DNA of 64,000 bases from Undaria pinnatifida (GCA_012845835.1 JABAKD010000015.1:10912845-10976844), one strand, 5' to 3'; numbered from the stretch's first letter, positions 53,101 to 63,740 are shown. The notes: generated by a model not told the origin, from the letters alone. Made by a program: numbers and translations.

Positions 53101-56038
53101 ACAACCATGCGTCGCGTGTCGCTCGGAATGGCCGGCAAGAAATCGGCCTCTTCATCCGGCTGAGCTGGCTGAGGACCTTCCAAGGCCACGCCCGGGGGGA
53201 AGGTGGCCGGCAGTAGCGGGAGCCCTGCAGTTCGCTGAGCTCTTGGAGGAGGACGGCCCCCGGTTGGACCCAGCTAGTTACGTCACGACTGGTTCCCACG
53301 ATACTTTTGAGGGGATGGTGAGGACCCACGGGCGTAGCCCAACCTCCTCGTTCCTGTTGTGCACCCTGTTCGCAGATGCTCTTGGCCTGCCCCAAGGCGC
53401 CTACCTTGACTTCCCCCGACCGAGAGAATGGAGAGCGGCAGCCGGTCACTACCGCGAGATCTTCGCCGCGTACGGCATCCGCCCACAGAATACTGTACTC
53501 CGACTCCCGAACCGAAGGATCTACATCCTGCCTCATGTCCAAGAGTTCTTGGCGGGCCTCGACTCGACGTGGGAGGACCGCCTAACGAGGTGGACCCTCG
53601 GGGTGCGAAATGCGTTAGAAGAGGGGGAGGCGCTTCCTCCGTTCCCGACGGCAGCGTGGACCGTCGGGTCCCAAAACGGGTTTGAGGCAGGGTACGAGCT
53701 GCCTCCCTCCCCGACGGCAGCGGACGTAACATCGGAAGGAACAGACCCGGTGCTGGAGAGTGACTCATTAGCAGTGGGAGTAACACAACCGGAAGGAGCA
53801 GCCCCGGCGTCTGAAGGTGATTGGAGGGTAAGGGGGCAGGCGGAGCCAGGAGGCGCCGCTTCTTATGCAACCGTGGAGAACACCCTCATGGCCGAACAAG
53901 AGGATGTCACGGCGGCGGGACCCTTGCCCCCCCCCCTGAGTCAGCCCAGCGCCACCCCAGCGGCGGTGAGGGGCACGGCGGAAGGAACGGGCCCGGCACG
54001 GGAGAGCGACCCTTCAGCAGCGGGCGTGGCACCACCGGATGGTGCAACTCTAGCGTTAGAAGGTGACCCGGGGGGGAGGGAGCAGACGGATCCAGGAGGT
54101 GCTGTACCTGTTACCACGAGAAACTCCCGAACTGCCGAAAACAGGGAGGCGATGGCGCCGGGACACTCGCGCGCGCCCCCATCACAGCCCAGCGACACCC
54201 CAGCAACATCGAGAGCGACTGCGTCTATTTCCACTGGTGCAGTGGAGGGTGGGAGAAGCACAAGAGGCAGACGAGGTCGACCGCGCGGATCCGGAAGAGG
54301 AACACGAGCGACGAGAACTGGGAGAGGAGGCACCACGAACCGGGGGCGAATCCCTCGACATGGAAACGGCGAGGTTCCCTCGGCCTCTGCCGAAGGAAGG
54401 GTTGGCGGTGGAGAGAGAGAAGGCGGGGACGGAGAGGGAGGAGGGTCAGCACCAGGGAGCGTAACGCATCTTCGCGCTTTCATTGCAGACGACCACAGCG
54501 GTACGAGCTGTGGGGGCTGTAGATCAACTATTGCTCGGGGACACCGAGTGGTGGGGTTGCCCTGTGGACGTCAACATGCAATGCATGCGCGGTGCGTGGT
54601 GAATGCGGTCAGACGAGGCGGGGCGCAGGCGTCGTTTCTCTGCGGAGCAAGGGGATGCACAGTCCGCCATGGAAGACGAGAAGCAATAGAAGCGGCAGTC
54701 CAGGCCGACCCTGGACTACGCGTGACGGCAGCGGGACTCGGGGGGAGACCTGACGATGGCGAGGAAGAGCGCCGGGATGGCCTCTGCTATCCGTGGGACC
54801 AAAACACATTGGGAATTGCGGGACCGCTCGATGATGTCTCCCTTGAGGACCTCCAACAACGCTTCGCCACTGTTGTCAAAGTGCAGCCGAGGCTGGCTAC
54901 TGCCCACGCCAAGCTTATCACCCATGTGCTTGGCCTCCTCAATCACGCCTTGGGAGAGCACCGTCAATCCACACAATCGGAGACACCGCAATCACTGCTG
55001 AGGTCAATCAAGTTGTGGTACATCCTCCCAGCTCTACTACACTCGCAGGATGGCCGAATGAAACGGCGTGAGAGGTTTGCGTCTGCCGAACGCGGTGACC
55101 TCACCCTCTTGCTCCCGTGGTTAATGGAGTACACCCGTCGAACGACGACGAGGCAAATCGGTCAAGCCCGAGAAGAGACGGACGCTGATATGTTTAAGAG
55201 GGCATCATCAGCATGCCGCCATCGAGGGGGGGTGACTGTGGCAGCACGCAGCCTTCTCGCGGAACCGCGCGCGCCGGGGAACGACGAAACGTGGGAGCGC
55301 GTAAAAGCAAAGTTCCCGGAGGAGGACCAGGCCTGCGTCTCCGAAGCTGCAGCAGCAGCGGTGGCAACAAGTTCCACCGACCAGGAGGAAGGGAGTGTAC
55401 CCAACTGGCGCCCGGAGGAAGAGTTCGACCCACAGGTGGCCCTCGAGGTAATCAATTCTCGCAACGCCTTATCAGGCGCGGGAAGCGACGGTCTGCGATT
55501 CTCGCACTTACAGTCAATAATCAGGACTGGTTTTGGGCGCGAAAAATTCGGAGCTGGCATCGAAGCCTTCTGGAGAAGAATTATCGATGATCCAAACGCC
55601 TTCCCGCCTGAATTCTGGCAGCTCTTCTTGCAATCCAACCTCACTGCCCTGGGTGAAAAATGCCGCCCCGTGTGCGTGGGGATGACGTGGAGGCGGCTTA
55701 TTGCGGCCGGAACCATGCGGCAGTGGCGACCACGGCTGGAGGAGGCCAACCGTGAAGCGAGACAGTTTGGAGTCGGAGTACGAGGGGGGGTGGAACAGGT
55801 AGCGCTACGCGCAAGAATACATCACGAGGCAAACAACTGGCTGATCCTCACCGATTGCTCCAACGCATTCAACACAGTGAAGCGGACTGCTATGCTAGCG
55901 GAGGCAGCCACTTGCGTACCGGCGCTTACACCGTTCGTGGCAAAATGTTACGGCGAGATGTCTGCGCCCGTGTTTTTTTCAGATGGAATCGGGAGAAAGG
56001 CGGAAGATCGACTGCTCCAGCGGGGTACAACAAGGTGA
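47183..56038 (+). CDS. Retrotransposon polyprotein, N-terminal and RT palm part
   Basis: Residue numbers count from the GTG at 47150 (ATG is residue 12). 1-1280: Arg/Ser/Pro/Thr-rich, with diverged repeats of a GRGRWRTTPAWM module near 80, 145, 217 and 361. 1300-1342: RING-H2 finger (C1300, C1303, C1317, H1319, H1322, C1325, C1339, C1342). Cys/His segments start near 1398 and 1535. 1654-1880 and 1934-2165: a duplicated module, each beginning CxYC, then PC-x-HG-x-VH-x-RCMLDRAE and PCVACRS, then a shared new domain with YLDFPRPREW. A final finger is near 2454. RT begins near 2770 (SGAGSDGLRF) with the motif A aspartate D2902 in TDCSNAF. The frame terminates at 56036-56038, after a T run at 55973-55979. 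Zinc fingers in such elements usually bind nucleic acid; RINGs usually recruit ubiquitin-conjugating enzymes. Which applies here is unknown. Confidence 0.8.
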   Translation: MSGEGNRQGQTIRGEGEGTPVPMRPENVRVSASTATEAQREMGLQEREENDALPANVRGPSGELLSAGRGRWRTTPSWLVGRSHRLGGVQGHSPPMATPADTRTQQRPVNHTIETAAQPATTATAQSLCPLPAGRGRGRTLPAWMQSRVTGTIPEPGGLQQQTANGEESETGCLGQQGRRTIAGATDFTAGASTSALPAIVPLPVGDVEQTTAPAWTRALTGGLALAGGVLRHQMPSGAQQEENQTPTEEGRCTTEGRLATERARRTTLPVRANTETRVPGVTPGGVQQPSSRRPMATSDRNVAPSPHTNGAQQNRAASGDRPSLRPTLRRRRRSPSPAAVDRAMVPRPMGRGRWTTTPAWMHARTIGGLQHQASSGVQQERERASATVGRCPSQVPPLVERESICAATQGPGVVSSGPQQLTSRRSLPMTGGNAPPSHCIIGNRRSRAASCDRPSPRPTTRPRHRSPSRCRGNIINTPASLLPGILGRRQRSISPPTGTPVRPHQRLRFTFTENTQNQRALVPRRDNLAVQGRNPRPSENVPTLSEIIANARAWSNRAEARGAGAQLVSGPQVVNELGGRHCHPSTCQSAGRGATRRQSPSPMEVEGAHIHISQCRTRRRRHTCVTGGVGLGRRRSLIPSRVRRGRGGEVAPTENRRTSNGPSHSSLLLNEAVPAPQNVRRAAGNSAQPRILCGSTPERTQQRYQAFPSSDSVHSMPSDTALRFRDSSFCSQDARSGANIFVRGGLSGAGTSTRTSRRANNPPPMPPGATPGSRDSSHRYQEARCAISISFRRGDTREPTPTRSQQGCHATFTGGGNQSEVMSPHPRPLGTAPTFRHSRATPQDARLAGGSPVGMRPLRGQTILSSPQECRMTLGGGGAHDGIGSGSSPPLPPGATAGSRVSRTPPPAPDERETCGGRRQESIDQMEVDPVQGSTPREDNPSRRERRRAGAGRGDRQPNSGNTPERGADGATPRLGLSTSPGTAAGERRRATNSTPAEGLISSRTRARTRLAATISARSSDGGRGRQLLTGLFRGVSPHQPTIAQMESSATHSQPAQSLSEQPPDTPGASQPPTTELVPPLTTPLTLEDSSTPVIESAPLTGDPPFPLGGSSTPVIEGAPLIGETPPQTSGSAQAPIFESRPPQPASRGESQSSTHPSLAISVLASTPPTTPQLPLATSPSSRPPTTSSPSPSPSLSPPPQLPTTGHSSTATPILTSSVVPALETPSQTVVRTAEAASPRPSRTTPTRTAEGRGSAPVPMPERPPSPPRTPSPTITENQLREEPPESCCVCYEALSSPLVYLESCSHRLHLPCYAALRVRTEADLRCPACRATVTVNEADGMALRQHSNEVMVEVLTVARQDMPADGEARLTTRAAREGRRRRAICSVCHGLVEETNCVQVSCSCDAHRRCALGFCEDAIPRARTFGGVHLVTCPNPALHEEHQEVDLHPLLQQIRALGRSVDTTEEHEIRARVTAAEQRLRRRAHITPEVVDLSRNLAERDEEDHHGEWRGTIPQQHVQAPCGVCGRHLEDDQRFAFGGWLVHRRCAVESAAGADGRGDDRFGVAIRDGTGVSRRRTFRLTAIVPRIHMRYDRTTPDGAHQQRQLEILWRSLTSGVEEAASQGEGGQDVEGGLEESEEFWCTYCGWPLDNSSGESGEDDARVPVPCAHGGFVHTRCMLDRAENLARGLEDPRPCVACRSAWPGGSRPPHPAELARGISMDGHEGRWGAVRGALQFATRVQRHISGLESANYVTTGIYGTFELMLHAHGRSSTSSFLLCSLFCDALDLPQGAYLDFPRPREWEMAAGRYRTLFTAYAIHPQDILLRLQNQRLYIAPHVLQYLVGLDAECEEQLTRWTLGVRSALEAGDALPSFSTAMAATPERTDRPPENDPLHTGPTEQGGAGRSAAERRHATGSRGASPCAYCGRALEEPTGDSAVDSLWAVIPCPHGEQVHARCMLDRAECLASGHTDPQPCVACRSEWPARNRPLHPAELAEDLPRPRPGGRWPAVAGALQFAELLEEDGPRLDPASYVTTGSHDTFEGMVRTHGRSPTSSFLLCTLFADALGLPQGAYLDFPRPREWRAAAGHYREIFAAYGIRPQNTVLRLPNRRIYILPHVQEFLAGLDSTWEDRLTRWTLGVRNALEEGEALPPFPTAAWTVGSQNGFEAGYELPPSPTAADVTSEGTDPVLESDSLAVGVTQPEGAAPASEGDWRVRGQAEPGGAASYATVENTLMAEQEDVTAAGPLPPPLSQPSATPAAVRGTAEGTGPARESDPSAAGVAPPDGATLALEGDPGGREQTDPGGAVPVTTRNSRTAENREAMAPGHSRAPPSQPSDTPATSRATASISTGAVEGGRSTRGRRGRPRGSGRGTRATRTGRGGTTNRGRIPRHGNGEVPSASAEGRVGGGEREGGDGEGGGSAPGSVTHLRAFIADDHSGTSCGGCRSTIARGHRVVGLPCGRQHAMHARCVVNAVRRGGAQASFLCGARGCTVRHGRREAIEAAVQADPGLRVTAAGLGGRPDDGEEERRDGLCYPWDQNTLGIAGPLDDVSLEDLQQRFATVVKVQPRLATAHAKLITHVLGLLNHALGEHRQSTQSETPQSLLRSIKLWYILPALLHSQDGRMKRRERFASAERGDLTLLLPWLMEYTRRTTTRQIGQAREETDADMFKRASSACRHRGGVTVAARSLLAEPRAPGNDETWERVKAKFPEEDQACVSEAAAAAVATSSTDQEEGSVPNWRPEEEFDPQVALEVINSRNALSGAGSDGLRFSHLQSIIRTGFGREKFGAGIEAFWRRIIDDPNAFPPEFWQLFLQSNLTALGEKCRPVCVGMTWRRLIAAGTMRQWRPRLEEANREARQFGVGVRGGVEQVALRARIHHEANNWLILTDCSNAFNTVKRTAMLAEAATCVPALTPFVAKCYGEMSAPVFFSDGIGRKAEDRLLQRGTTR
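55973..55979 (+). other. T7 run at the +1 frameshift point
   Basis: GTG TTT TTT T CAG ATG: dropping one T joins the upstream frame to the downstream frame that carries GVQQGD and YLDD. Both sides of the break are otherwise intact, so this is a recent one-base insertion, a sequencing or assembly error, or a recoding site. Confidence 0.6.
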
Positions 56039-58025
56039 TGCTATGGGGCCAGCGTTGTTCTGCATGCCGCTCCTGCCGGTGCTGAAGCGGACACGGGAGG
56101 AGTTCGAGCCAAGAGGTGTAGAGGCATTCGCCTACCTAGATGATATTAGCATCGGAATGATGGAAATCACACCCGATACTGTGGAAGTGGTACCCTTTCT
56201 CCAGCGTGAGCTGTCCAACATCGGAATTGCGATCAACCCGAGCAAAACGGTTGCCCTGCCCCCAAAGGGGCACGTACCTACGCCGGAACAAATCGCCCTT
56301 CTTGAAGGCATTGGCGTCAGCATCGCTGAACGTGGTGGGGTTCAGGTGGTGGGGGTGCCCATCGGCACAGATGAGTACGTGAGGGAGAGCGCAATGGAGA
56401 TAGTCCGAAACGGGGGAGCGGAGCAACTTGCGCGGATGTTGTCGCGCATGCCGGACAAGCAATCAGCCAACCTGATTGCCACCGGCTCCATGGTTCAACG
56501 GACCTCCTACCTTGAACGCGTGATGGACCCAGAACTATCGCTGGCTGCATGCAAAAAAGCAGATGGCAACGCCTTGTGGATGTTGGAGAAATTGCTCGAT
56601 CTCCCGGGGGCAGCAGAAGAATCATCGTTCTTCGTGGACGGGTGCCCGACAAACATGTTGACCCTGCAACCCCATCAACAGGCGCAGGCGAGCCTGTCCA
56701 CGGGGGCCGGAGGGTTTGGGCTGTCGTCGGCTGAAGCCCGGAGGATGTCAGCATCCGTTGGGAGCTTGGTGGCGACGGTGCCAGAGGTGCTTGCTGATCT
56801 ATCCGGCGCAATAGGGAACAAAGTCCGGAGGGAGCTGCCCGATTCTGACCTCGTGCGACGCATCTGGAACAGCATCAGGGACCTGCGCGATGTGCATGGG
56901 GTTTCAGAGGAGGCCATGGCGAACATCGTACCGGAAAGCTGGCGAGACAGAGCATTCCGAGCAGGAGGACAAGGTGCCTCAGGGCGATCAATTACAGACG
57001 CGTTGCCTGCACACGACGCCGAAACTATCAGCTCCAGTAAAGCGCAGCATAGGCTGGGTAAACTGGTAAACCGAGTACGTTATGAGAGGTACGTCTCTTC
57101 GCTGGACCAGCTCCCCGAGACGAGGCCCCAGCGAGACACAAGCGAATCTCAAGGCGAGAAGGAGACACGAGACTTGGCCAGGGCCCGGCAACGGAGTCAA
57201 TCGGGATCAGGGGCTACCGCCTTCCTAAGGGCGAGACCTGTAGACTCAGCTAGAACCATCCCTGCATCAGAGTTCGTGACTGCGGGGAAGAGATTTCTGG
57301 GGATAGAAGAATTCCTCGCGGCGAGATGCCCATGCTGCGGTGAAGCGGAGGTTAATACGCGGCATGCGCGATTGTGTCATCGAGCGGGCGCGCAAGTGAA
57401 CCAGCACCAACCCCTCGTGCACGCGCTCTCCCGCACCCTTAAGAGCATGTCCGTCCGCCACCAGGTGGAAAGCGGAGCCCCGTTCCACGCAGACAGGGAT
57501 TTGCGAATGGACATCGTGATTGAGGCAGGTGGACTAAGAGATGCTACAGCACCGGAGTATCGCGACAAATCGATACTCCTCGACGTGACGTATGCGGACC
57601 CACAAGCAGGGGTCCACATGCGGGCAGGAAGCGCGGATCGAAACGGATCAGCGGCTTCCACTTCCGAGGCGCGCAAGCGCAACCACTACGCTCGTCCGGG
57701 ACAGGTGTCCTTCGACGAACGCAGCTACAAACTCGCCACCCTCGCGGTGGAAAGCTTTGGGCGCCTCGGTAAAGAAGGCAGCGACCTGATAGATCAGGTA
57801 GCGGCAAGCATCGTTGGAGGGACGGACGCATCGTCCCTAGCGCGGAAAGGCGTGTGCAAGGAGCGACTATTCCAAATCATCTCTGTGACCACTCAGGTCG
57901 CGATTTCGCGCAGAGTTCATCGATATAGACTATTTCTGAGGGATCGTCAGGCCGCGAGGGGAAGGGAGGAAGAATCGGGAGGACTAAGGCCACTGGCCTG
58001 GGGTGGCAATGTTGATGAGGATTAA
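55980..58025 (+). CDS. Retrotransposon polyprotein, RT C-half, CCHC knuckle and endonuclease
   Basis: The separate frame has its first ATG at 55983 (numbering from there). 13-25: SSGVQQGDAMGPA, RT motif B. 51-54: YLDD, the catalytic motif C. Then INPSKT and VVGVPIG of the thumb side. 449-465: C449-x2-C452-x8-H461-x3-C465 knuckle. Endonuclease core: LRMD (D510), then ILLDVTYADP (D534). This is the usual order RT, knuckle, RLE of R2-like elements, in which the endonuclease nicks the target DNA and RT copies the RNA from the nick. The proline usual before the first aspartate is methionine here. It ends with TAA. All catalytic residues needed for RT appear present. Confidence 0.85.
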   Translation, partial: QMESGERRKIDCSSGVQQGDAMGPALFCMPLLPVLKRTREEFEPRGVEAFAYLDDISIGMMEITPDTVEVVPFLQRELSNIGIAINPSKTVALPPKGHVPTPEQIALLEGIGVSIAERGGVQVVGVPIGTDEYVRESAMEIVRNGGAEQLARMLSRMPDKQSANLIATGSMVQRTSYLERVMDPELSLAACKKADGNALWMLEKLLDLPGAAEESSFFVDGCPTNMLTLQPHQQAQASLSTGAGGFGLSSAEARRMSASVGSLVATVPEVLADLSGAIGNKVRRELPDSDLVRRIWNSIRDLRDVHGVSEEAMANIVPESWRDRAFRAGGQGASGRSITDALPAHDAETISSSKAQHRLGKLVNRVRYERYVSSLDQLPETRPQRDTSESQGEKETRDLARARQRSQSGSGATAFLRARPVDSARTIPASEFVTAGKRFLGIEEFLAARCPCCGEAEVNTRHARLCHRAGAQVNQHQPLVHALSRTLKSMSVRHQVESGAPFHADRDLRMDIVIEAGGLRDATAPEYRDKSILLDVTYADPQAGVHMRAGSADRNGSAASTSEARKRNHYARPGQVSFDERSYKLATLAVESFGRLGKEGSDLIDQVAASIVGGTDASSLARKGVCKERLFQIISVTTQVAISRRVHRYRLFLRDRQAARGREEESGGLRPLAWGGNVDED

Positions 58026-58240
58026 GGTAGACTCCCAGCTGTAACATACCAGGTATATATAGGGAAAGGGAATAGTAGATAAAAGGAGAAGATGTGGGGA
58101 AAGGAAATGGGCGAATGGTTGGCGGAAGATACCACTGCATTATGGTGCGATCATTCGACTTCATATTAGCACCGCTGCTTTAAGGAAGGATATTCGATTT
58201 ATATCGGAAAGGCATCTACGCTATATTGTCGGAGGGCAAA

Positions 58241-59090
<850 letters not shown>

Positions 59091-61180
59091 CAACACCGCT
59101 GACCTTGAGCCATCAGTTTAACACAATCTCGCCTGTCGTTTGGTCGCTGGCCAGCTACTACCTACCCCTTACAGCCTTATCCACGCAGCCTACTCGGTGC
59201 CGTCCCTCACATTCTGACACGGGCCTTCCTACAAAGCTGAACGAGTCCGGAAGCAGTTCTGTGACCAAACGTAATTTGCAATTATTTTTTGTTTCATCAG
59301 TGTACATAATGATTAGACTACGACATGATTACTATGGAAAATCGTCCTGTTGACCCTGACAACATCTACGGGAGTCTTGACCGACCTATAGACTATATTA
59401 TTTCATGAGGATCAAATACATAACACGGGCGAACGACCTTCCGTAACTTTTGTGCAACTAACTACTGTGTGTACTGGCGAAATATGGATGCACCACGCAG
59501 CTTGCAAAGGTGAGTTTCCACCATTCAATCGGTCGTACTCACAGCTGACGTATGTTTCATTTTTTTTCATAAAATTATCATACCCAGTTATGGAACAGCA
59601 ATAATCCCAGATTTTGTTTTTCCAAATAAATATACTACAGATCACGCCGCTGCCGTTTCCTTATGCGCGTAATATTCTATTTTCCTCTCCAGCAACAAGA
59701 ATCAACAAAATTGACCTTGACTTCCCCGAAGCACAACACATTTTTAATGCACACTTGGGTATGAAGCTCAAGCCCACAATAGTCTAGACTAATTACCTAA
59801 CAGTGACTATTACTAGAGTTCGTGTGAGGGCGGCAACAACACCGGGCGCGGAGACACCGTTTGGTTCTACGCTTGTCGCGGAGCGAAAGGGGTCAGTACG
59901 TCTTGACTATGTGTTGACTATTTCGTTTGATGTTTTCTATTATTGATGATGGCAGGCCAAATAATGTTCGCGTTCGATTATTGCTCCCAAAAAGCTCGCG
60001 GGTTGGCCTGCATACATGAATATTTTTACGGGGGGGCGGACAAGGACGCTGCAGATTGTCAAGTCGCCGTATGTTCTTCTCGTTCCTACGTCAGTTGATT
60101 GATCGCTGGGGAATTGTTCTCGTGCCTTATTTGGTAGCTTGCGTAGATCACGATCAGTTTCGCAACAGATTATACACTCACATACCGCTGTTCATTCGCG
60201 GGCCTGAATATGATATTACGTTGTTATCTGCACGGTAGACTACTTTCCCTGCAACGAAACCATAGTTGAGCAGGTTTTCGAGACTGCAAAGAGATGCAGT
60301 TAGTATTGTGTTGCGAGCAAGCTCGCGCAAAACAAGCCGTCTATATATAGAAATTTAATATTCGATATTGACAGGCAATTAATTGTTGACTTCGTCACCT
60401 TCATCGAGAGGTTGCGTCGATGATAGATACTTTGCTACCGAAGTAGCTGGTAGACTACCGAGTCGATGGTCGATCGGTAACGTAGTCGTTTCTAGTCAAT
60501 TTTCAGCAGGATGGAGTGCTATTTTAGCATACACACGACAGACGTCATGATGCAGCCCATCTACGCAAAATGCGGTTGAGTGAGTTTCTCTACGTACGGA
60601 AGTCTGCTTTTTACCAAGTGAGCACAAATTTCATCGGATGATGTCTGACAGCACAACGCAGCTACCTATCGTTTGAAGGAAGTATCGATCCCCACAACAA
60701 GCAAGCGTGAAGCAACATAGCTGTAGGTTGGTCAATACAATGGCCCGGTACAGTACACCGAGCCGTAGAGTGCGCATGTTGCCGAGAGGTGACGGGCGAG
60801 GACACCCTCATCAGCTCACTCTCGTCTTTCTTCCTCGGCCAGGGAGCGCCCTGCAAAATGCCTGCACATCTTGTTCTTCTTTCTTCTGAGCTGACGCTTG
60901 CAACCAAACTTGCTTAACAGCAACCCAAGCACTTACCTCTTGACTGTCATCACTCGTCGACCACATTCATCGCCAAAACGTTCCTCCTAATCGATTGACA
61001 AAATCTCAATTACTTGTCATTTTTCTGGGCGCTTAGCAAGTGCCTCAAAGGGGTTCAGGCGTTCCGAAGAAAATAAACCAAACACCGGAGATAGATGCGT
61101 GACGCGTGCTTAGACAGAGGTGGAACTTTTTTTTTTTTTTTCTTCTGACTGATACGGCCCCGTAACCCCAACGTCGTTGA
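59091..61180. other. No confirmed gene
   Basis: 59480-59575 is the inverse of the 40.6-kb repeat (CTTGCAAAGGTGAG, CAGCTGACGTATG). A 60-codon frame at 60056-60238 (VLVPYLVACVDHDQFRNRLY) follows a CTGCAG but has no further support. A MITE A left end is at about 61095-61170 (GACGCGTGCTTAGACAGAGG). The remainder is AT-richer spacer. Confidence 0.35.
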
Positions 61181-61269
61181 AATATGCCATTATTGTTTTG
61201 CTATATATATAGATATTTTTGTATCACTAGGTCAGGGGTCTGTTCATCGGTTTGCTTTTTCAGTCTACT

Positions 61270-62070
61270 CAAAATTGGTTCTTGGATGAGATACAGGGTC
61301 CCTCAAGTGATCATCACCCTCACGAAACGATTTGTGAACCGCTACCGTGGCATGTGCTCGGAGGAATGCGGACATTGGAAGCGCCGATCTGTGGTCGTCA
61401 GGGTACGTCCTGGCTCCATCCACGGGTTTCCTTTTTCGTGTGGATATGGGTTATTTTACGATGCGTTCAGCGGGTTGCTGGTGGCGTCTATGCGTTTCCT
61501 CTTCTTACCTTTGCACTCGAGGTGTTGATGAAGAGCGTCATTTGTGTCGCCACGAATATGATGAGGAGGACCTGGTTATCCAAGCACGCGCAGCAATGTT
61601 TCCATAAGCGTCGGCGGGCGGGCTCGCTACTGTGTCGAAGTTTGCTCCTCTCATTCGCAATAACTTCGGGGAAAGTGATTAAAGCACCGACACGCATTGA
61701 TGAATATCTCCAATACGTGCATATGAGTAGGTTCTTTTCATTCCGTTTAATGTTTTCTTGGTTTCCCGTGCGTTTCTTCTCCTTTGTGGGGACGTTTGTG
61801 AGCAATCGGCGTTGAACCTTGTTCTTCACGTTGTCGGATGCAAAACGCATCTGATTCATCATGGCTGGATCATCCCTTTTTTGTTTCTGCAGACTAACCG
61901 TTTTCGCCAAACGCGTGGCGTGTTACTGTGCCAACGCAAATACCGTTTTCGTAGCTGCGTACGAACCACCCGTTCGGAACGTCAGGGGAAAATCACGATG
62001 ACGAAAAATACAACTACAGCACCGGCCACTTGGTTCGGAGACGACAGCATTATTAGTGTCCGAACTTGAG
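61270..62070 (+). pseudogene. Decayed IQ-like exon cluster
   Basis: Three stretches resemble the 30-31-kb gene. 61280-61400 has QVIITLTKRFVNRYRGM, followed by AG|GTACGT. About 61560 has EEDLVIQARAAMFP, then a stop. 61890-62069 follows TTTCTGCAG| with VLLCQRKYRFRSCVRTTRSE. No single frame links them. It may be a paralogue or a degraded duplicate. Confidence 0.28.
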
Positions 62071-62164
62071 CAATCTCTAGCCGGGAACAGGCACAGAAGA
62101 AGGGAAGCAGAGTTTATAATACATAAAAAGTGCTTTCCCCTTGGTTTTCTTCTGGCTTCTGGGA

Positions 62165-62250
62165 ATGCTTATGAATGATGGACGTTGAAGCTAGTGCTGC
62201 ACATGGTCGGATGGCAAAAGCAATATTAATACTAATAATAGTGCAAGGGG
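62165..62250 (+). mobile_element. Remnant of an AAT-tailed element 3' end
   Basis: TGCACATGGTCGGATGGCAA followed by AGCAATATTAATACTAATAATAG resembles the terminus of copy C with a short decayed tail. Confidence 0.35.
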
Positions 62251-62550
62251 TCGGTACGGGTGCAGCACGGTCCTACCTGCATTGCTTCCGGCTCACACTG
62301 TGCGTCTAGACTATTGATTGGACCAAAGTTTATCACATGTTCGATCGCCGTCTCGGGGCGTTCTTTGCTATTGTTGTAAGCGCACACACATCGGCCAGGT
62401 CAGATCCTTGTTGATGATCTATGCCCGTTGAGGCAGACAGATCCTGGTTTAACTGATCTTGAAGACCTATAGATAGATCATGTTGCCACGCAATAACCAG
62501 ATGATCTGAATAATCTAACACATGGTTTCTGGGTTGGATCTGATGATTCT
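62251..62550. other. No gene seen
   Basis: GATCT-rich sequence resembling the 15.6-kb and 43.5-kb GATC repeats. Confidence 0.3.
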
Positions 62551-62776
62551 ACGATAGACTCCCCCCCAAAGCAGCGATTTTCTTTGTCGAACGTTTCATG
62601 GCTACTTGACACGAGGAAGGATTCTATGGATAAAATACCTTGACATGTTTGCTTGCATGCAAAGGGCTATCGAACGATGACGTCGGGGTGGCAACGGACC
62701 ACCCATTTCAGGAGATACGACCGGGAGCTGGTTTTAAAACCGGCGATTTCGTTGAAGAAACGGGGGGGGGTACCGT
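62551..62776 (+). mobile_element. MITE family E, copy 2
   Basis: Left ACGATAGACTCCCCCCC, right (reverse complement) ACGGTACCCCCCCC. The interior follows copy 1, including TTTCATGGCTACTTGACACG and CCGGGAGCTGGTTTTAAAAC. Confidence 0.65.
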
Positions 62777-63500
62777 AGAACAACTCATCTGCACTACATC
62801 GATCCTGCACCGCGTTCCAAAGCGACGTATGTAGGATTGAGATTATCTGGATCGTATTTTGTCGGATGCGTGTAAGTGTGATTGCTCACCGTTATAATAC
62901 CTCCGACAGCTGAGAGAGAATCTGATATCCGCGCTGGCCAAACAGGATGGAAGAAGAACGTCAAGAACCCGAGGGAAAAGCTGCAGCCCATGCTCAACCA
63001 TCCGATGAAGAAAAAGAGATTGCGACTTATGGCGGCCTCCTTCAGCTTCGCGGCAAAGCTATCCGGGGGTAATAGCTGATCGAAACAAAGGTTTCGCACA
63101 AGGGGGGCGTTTTTACCGTTCAGGTTTAGGGTTAGGCTTAATGCTTGGGTTCGGGTTATCTGTTGTTTACTTTACAGTAGTCATTTGACAACCACTCGAT
63201 CAATAAGGAGATATTATGACTCTCCGCGGCTTTTCTCAGTTTACGGCAATGCTGTGCAGGGGTAATGGCGTACAGAAGCAGGGCGTCCCGCACCTGGGGG
63301 GTAGAAAGCAACCGATCGCTGGGGCTGTAAACACTGTGCGGGGGTAGTAGCTGACATACGCATGGCGCTTCTAACAAGGCGGGGGGGGGGTGGACCAAAG
63401 AAAAAAGACGATTACTAAGCCTGAGATTAGACTTGCGGGGGGCGGGGGGGGTAAGCCAATGGAAGCAGCCGATCGATAGGGTAGTGATTTGGTTGAAGAG
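62777..63500. other. No gene seen
   Basis: GGTTTAGGGTTAGGCTTAAT at 63121 is a decayed telomere-like snippet. Several G8-G10 runs lie at 63380-63450. Confidence 0.3.
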
Positions 63501-63501
63501 T

Positions 63502-63740
63502 CATCCCACGGTAGGCGTTGCAGATTTTGGGCCAAAACGTCCCTGGGCGGTTGAACTCCTCATGTGAGGAACTGCCCGTTAATGATGTAATTTCACGAGT
63601 ACATACTTTTTTAGGACTAAGGCAAAGAAGCTTGGTCGGGTTGTGCGAACGAATGCATTCGAAATTATTTTTCGAGTGAGATATTGAGCTCCTCATGCGA
63701 GGAACTCAGGGACTTTCTGCCGCACCCGTACCGTGGGACG
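63502..63740 (+). mobile_element. MITE family B, copy 4
   Basis: Left CATCCCACGGTAGGCGTTGC, right (reverse complement) CGTCCCACGGTACGGGTGCG. Internal GGTCGGGTTGTGCGAACGAA and paired CTCCTCATGYGAGGA hairpins. This is the clearest pair of inverted ends in the family. Confidence 0.75.

Noticed and set aside
47314-57831. Numerous 60-214-codon frames antisense or shifted to the retrotransposon protein
   Set aside because: Shadow frames of a GC-rich coding region; they break at random and show no motifs.
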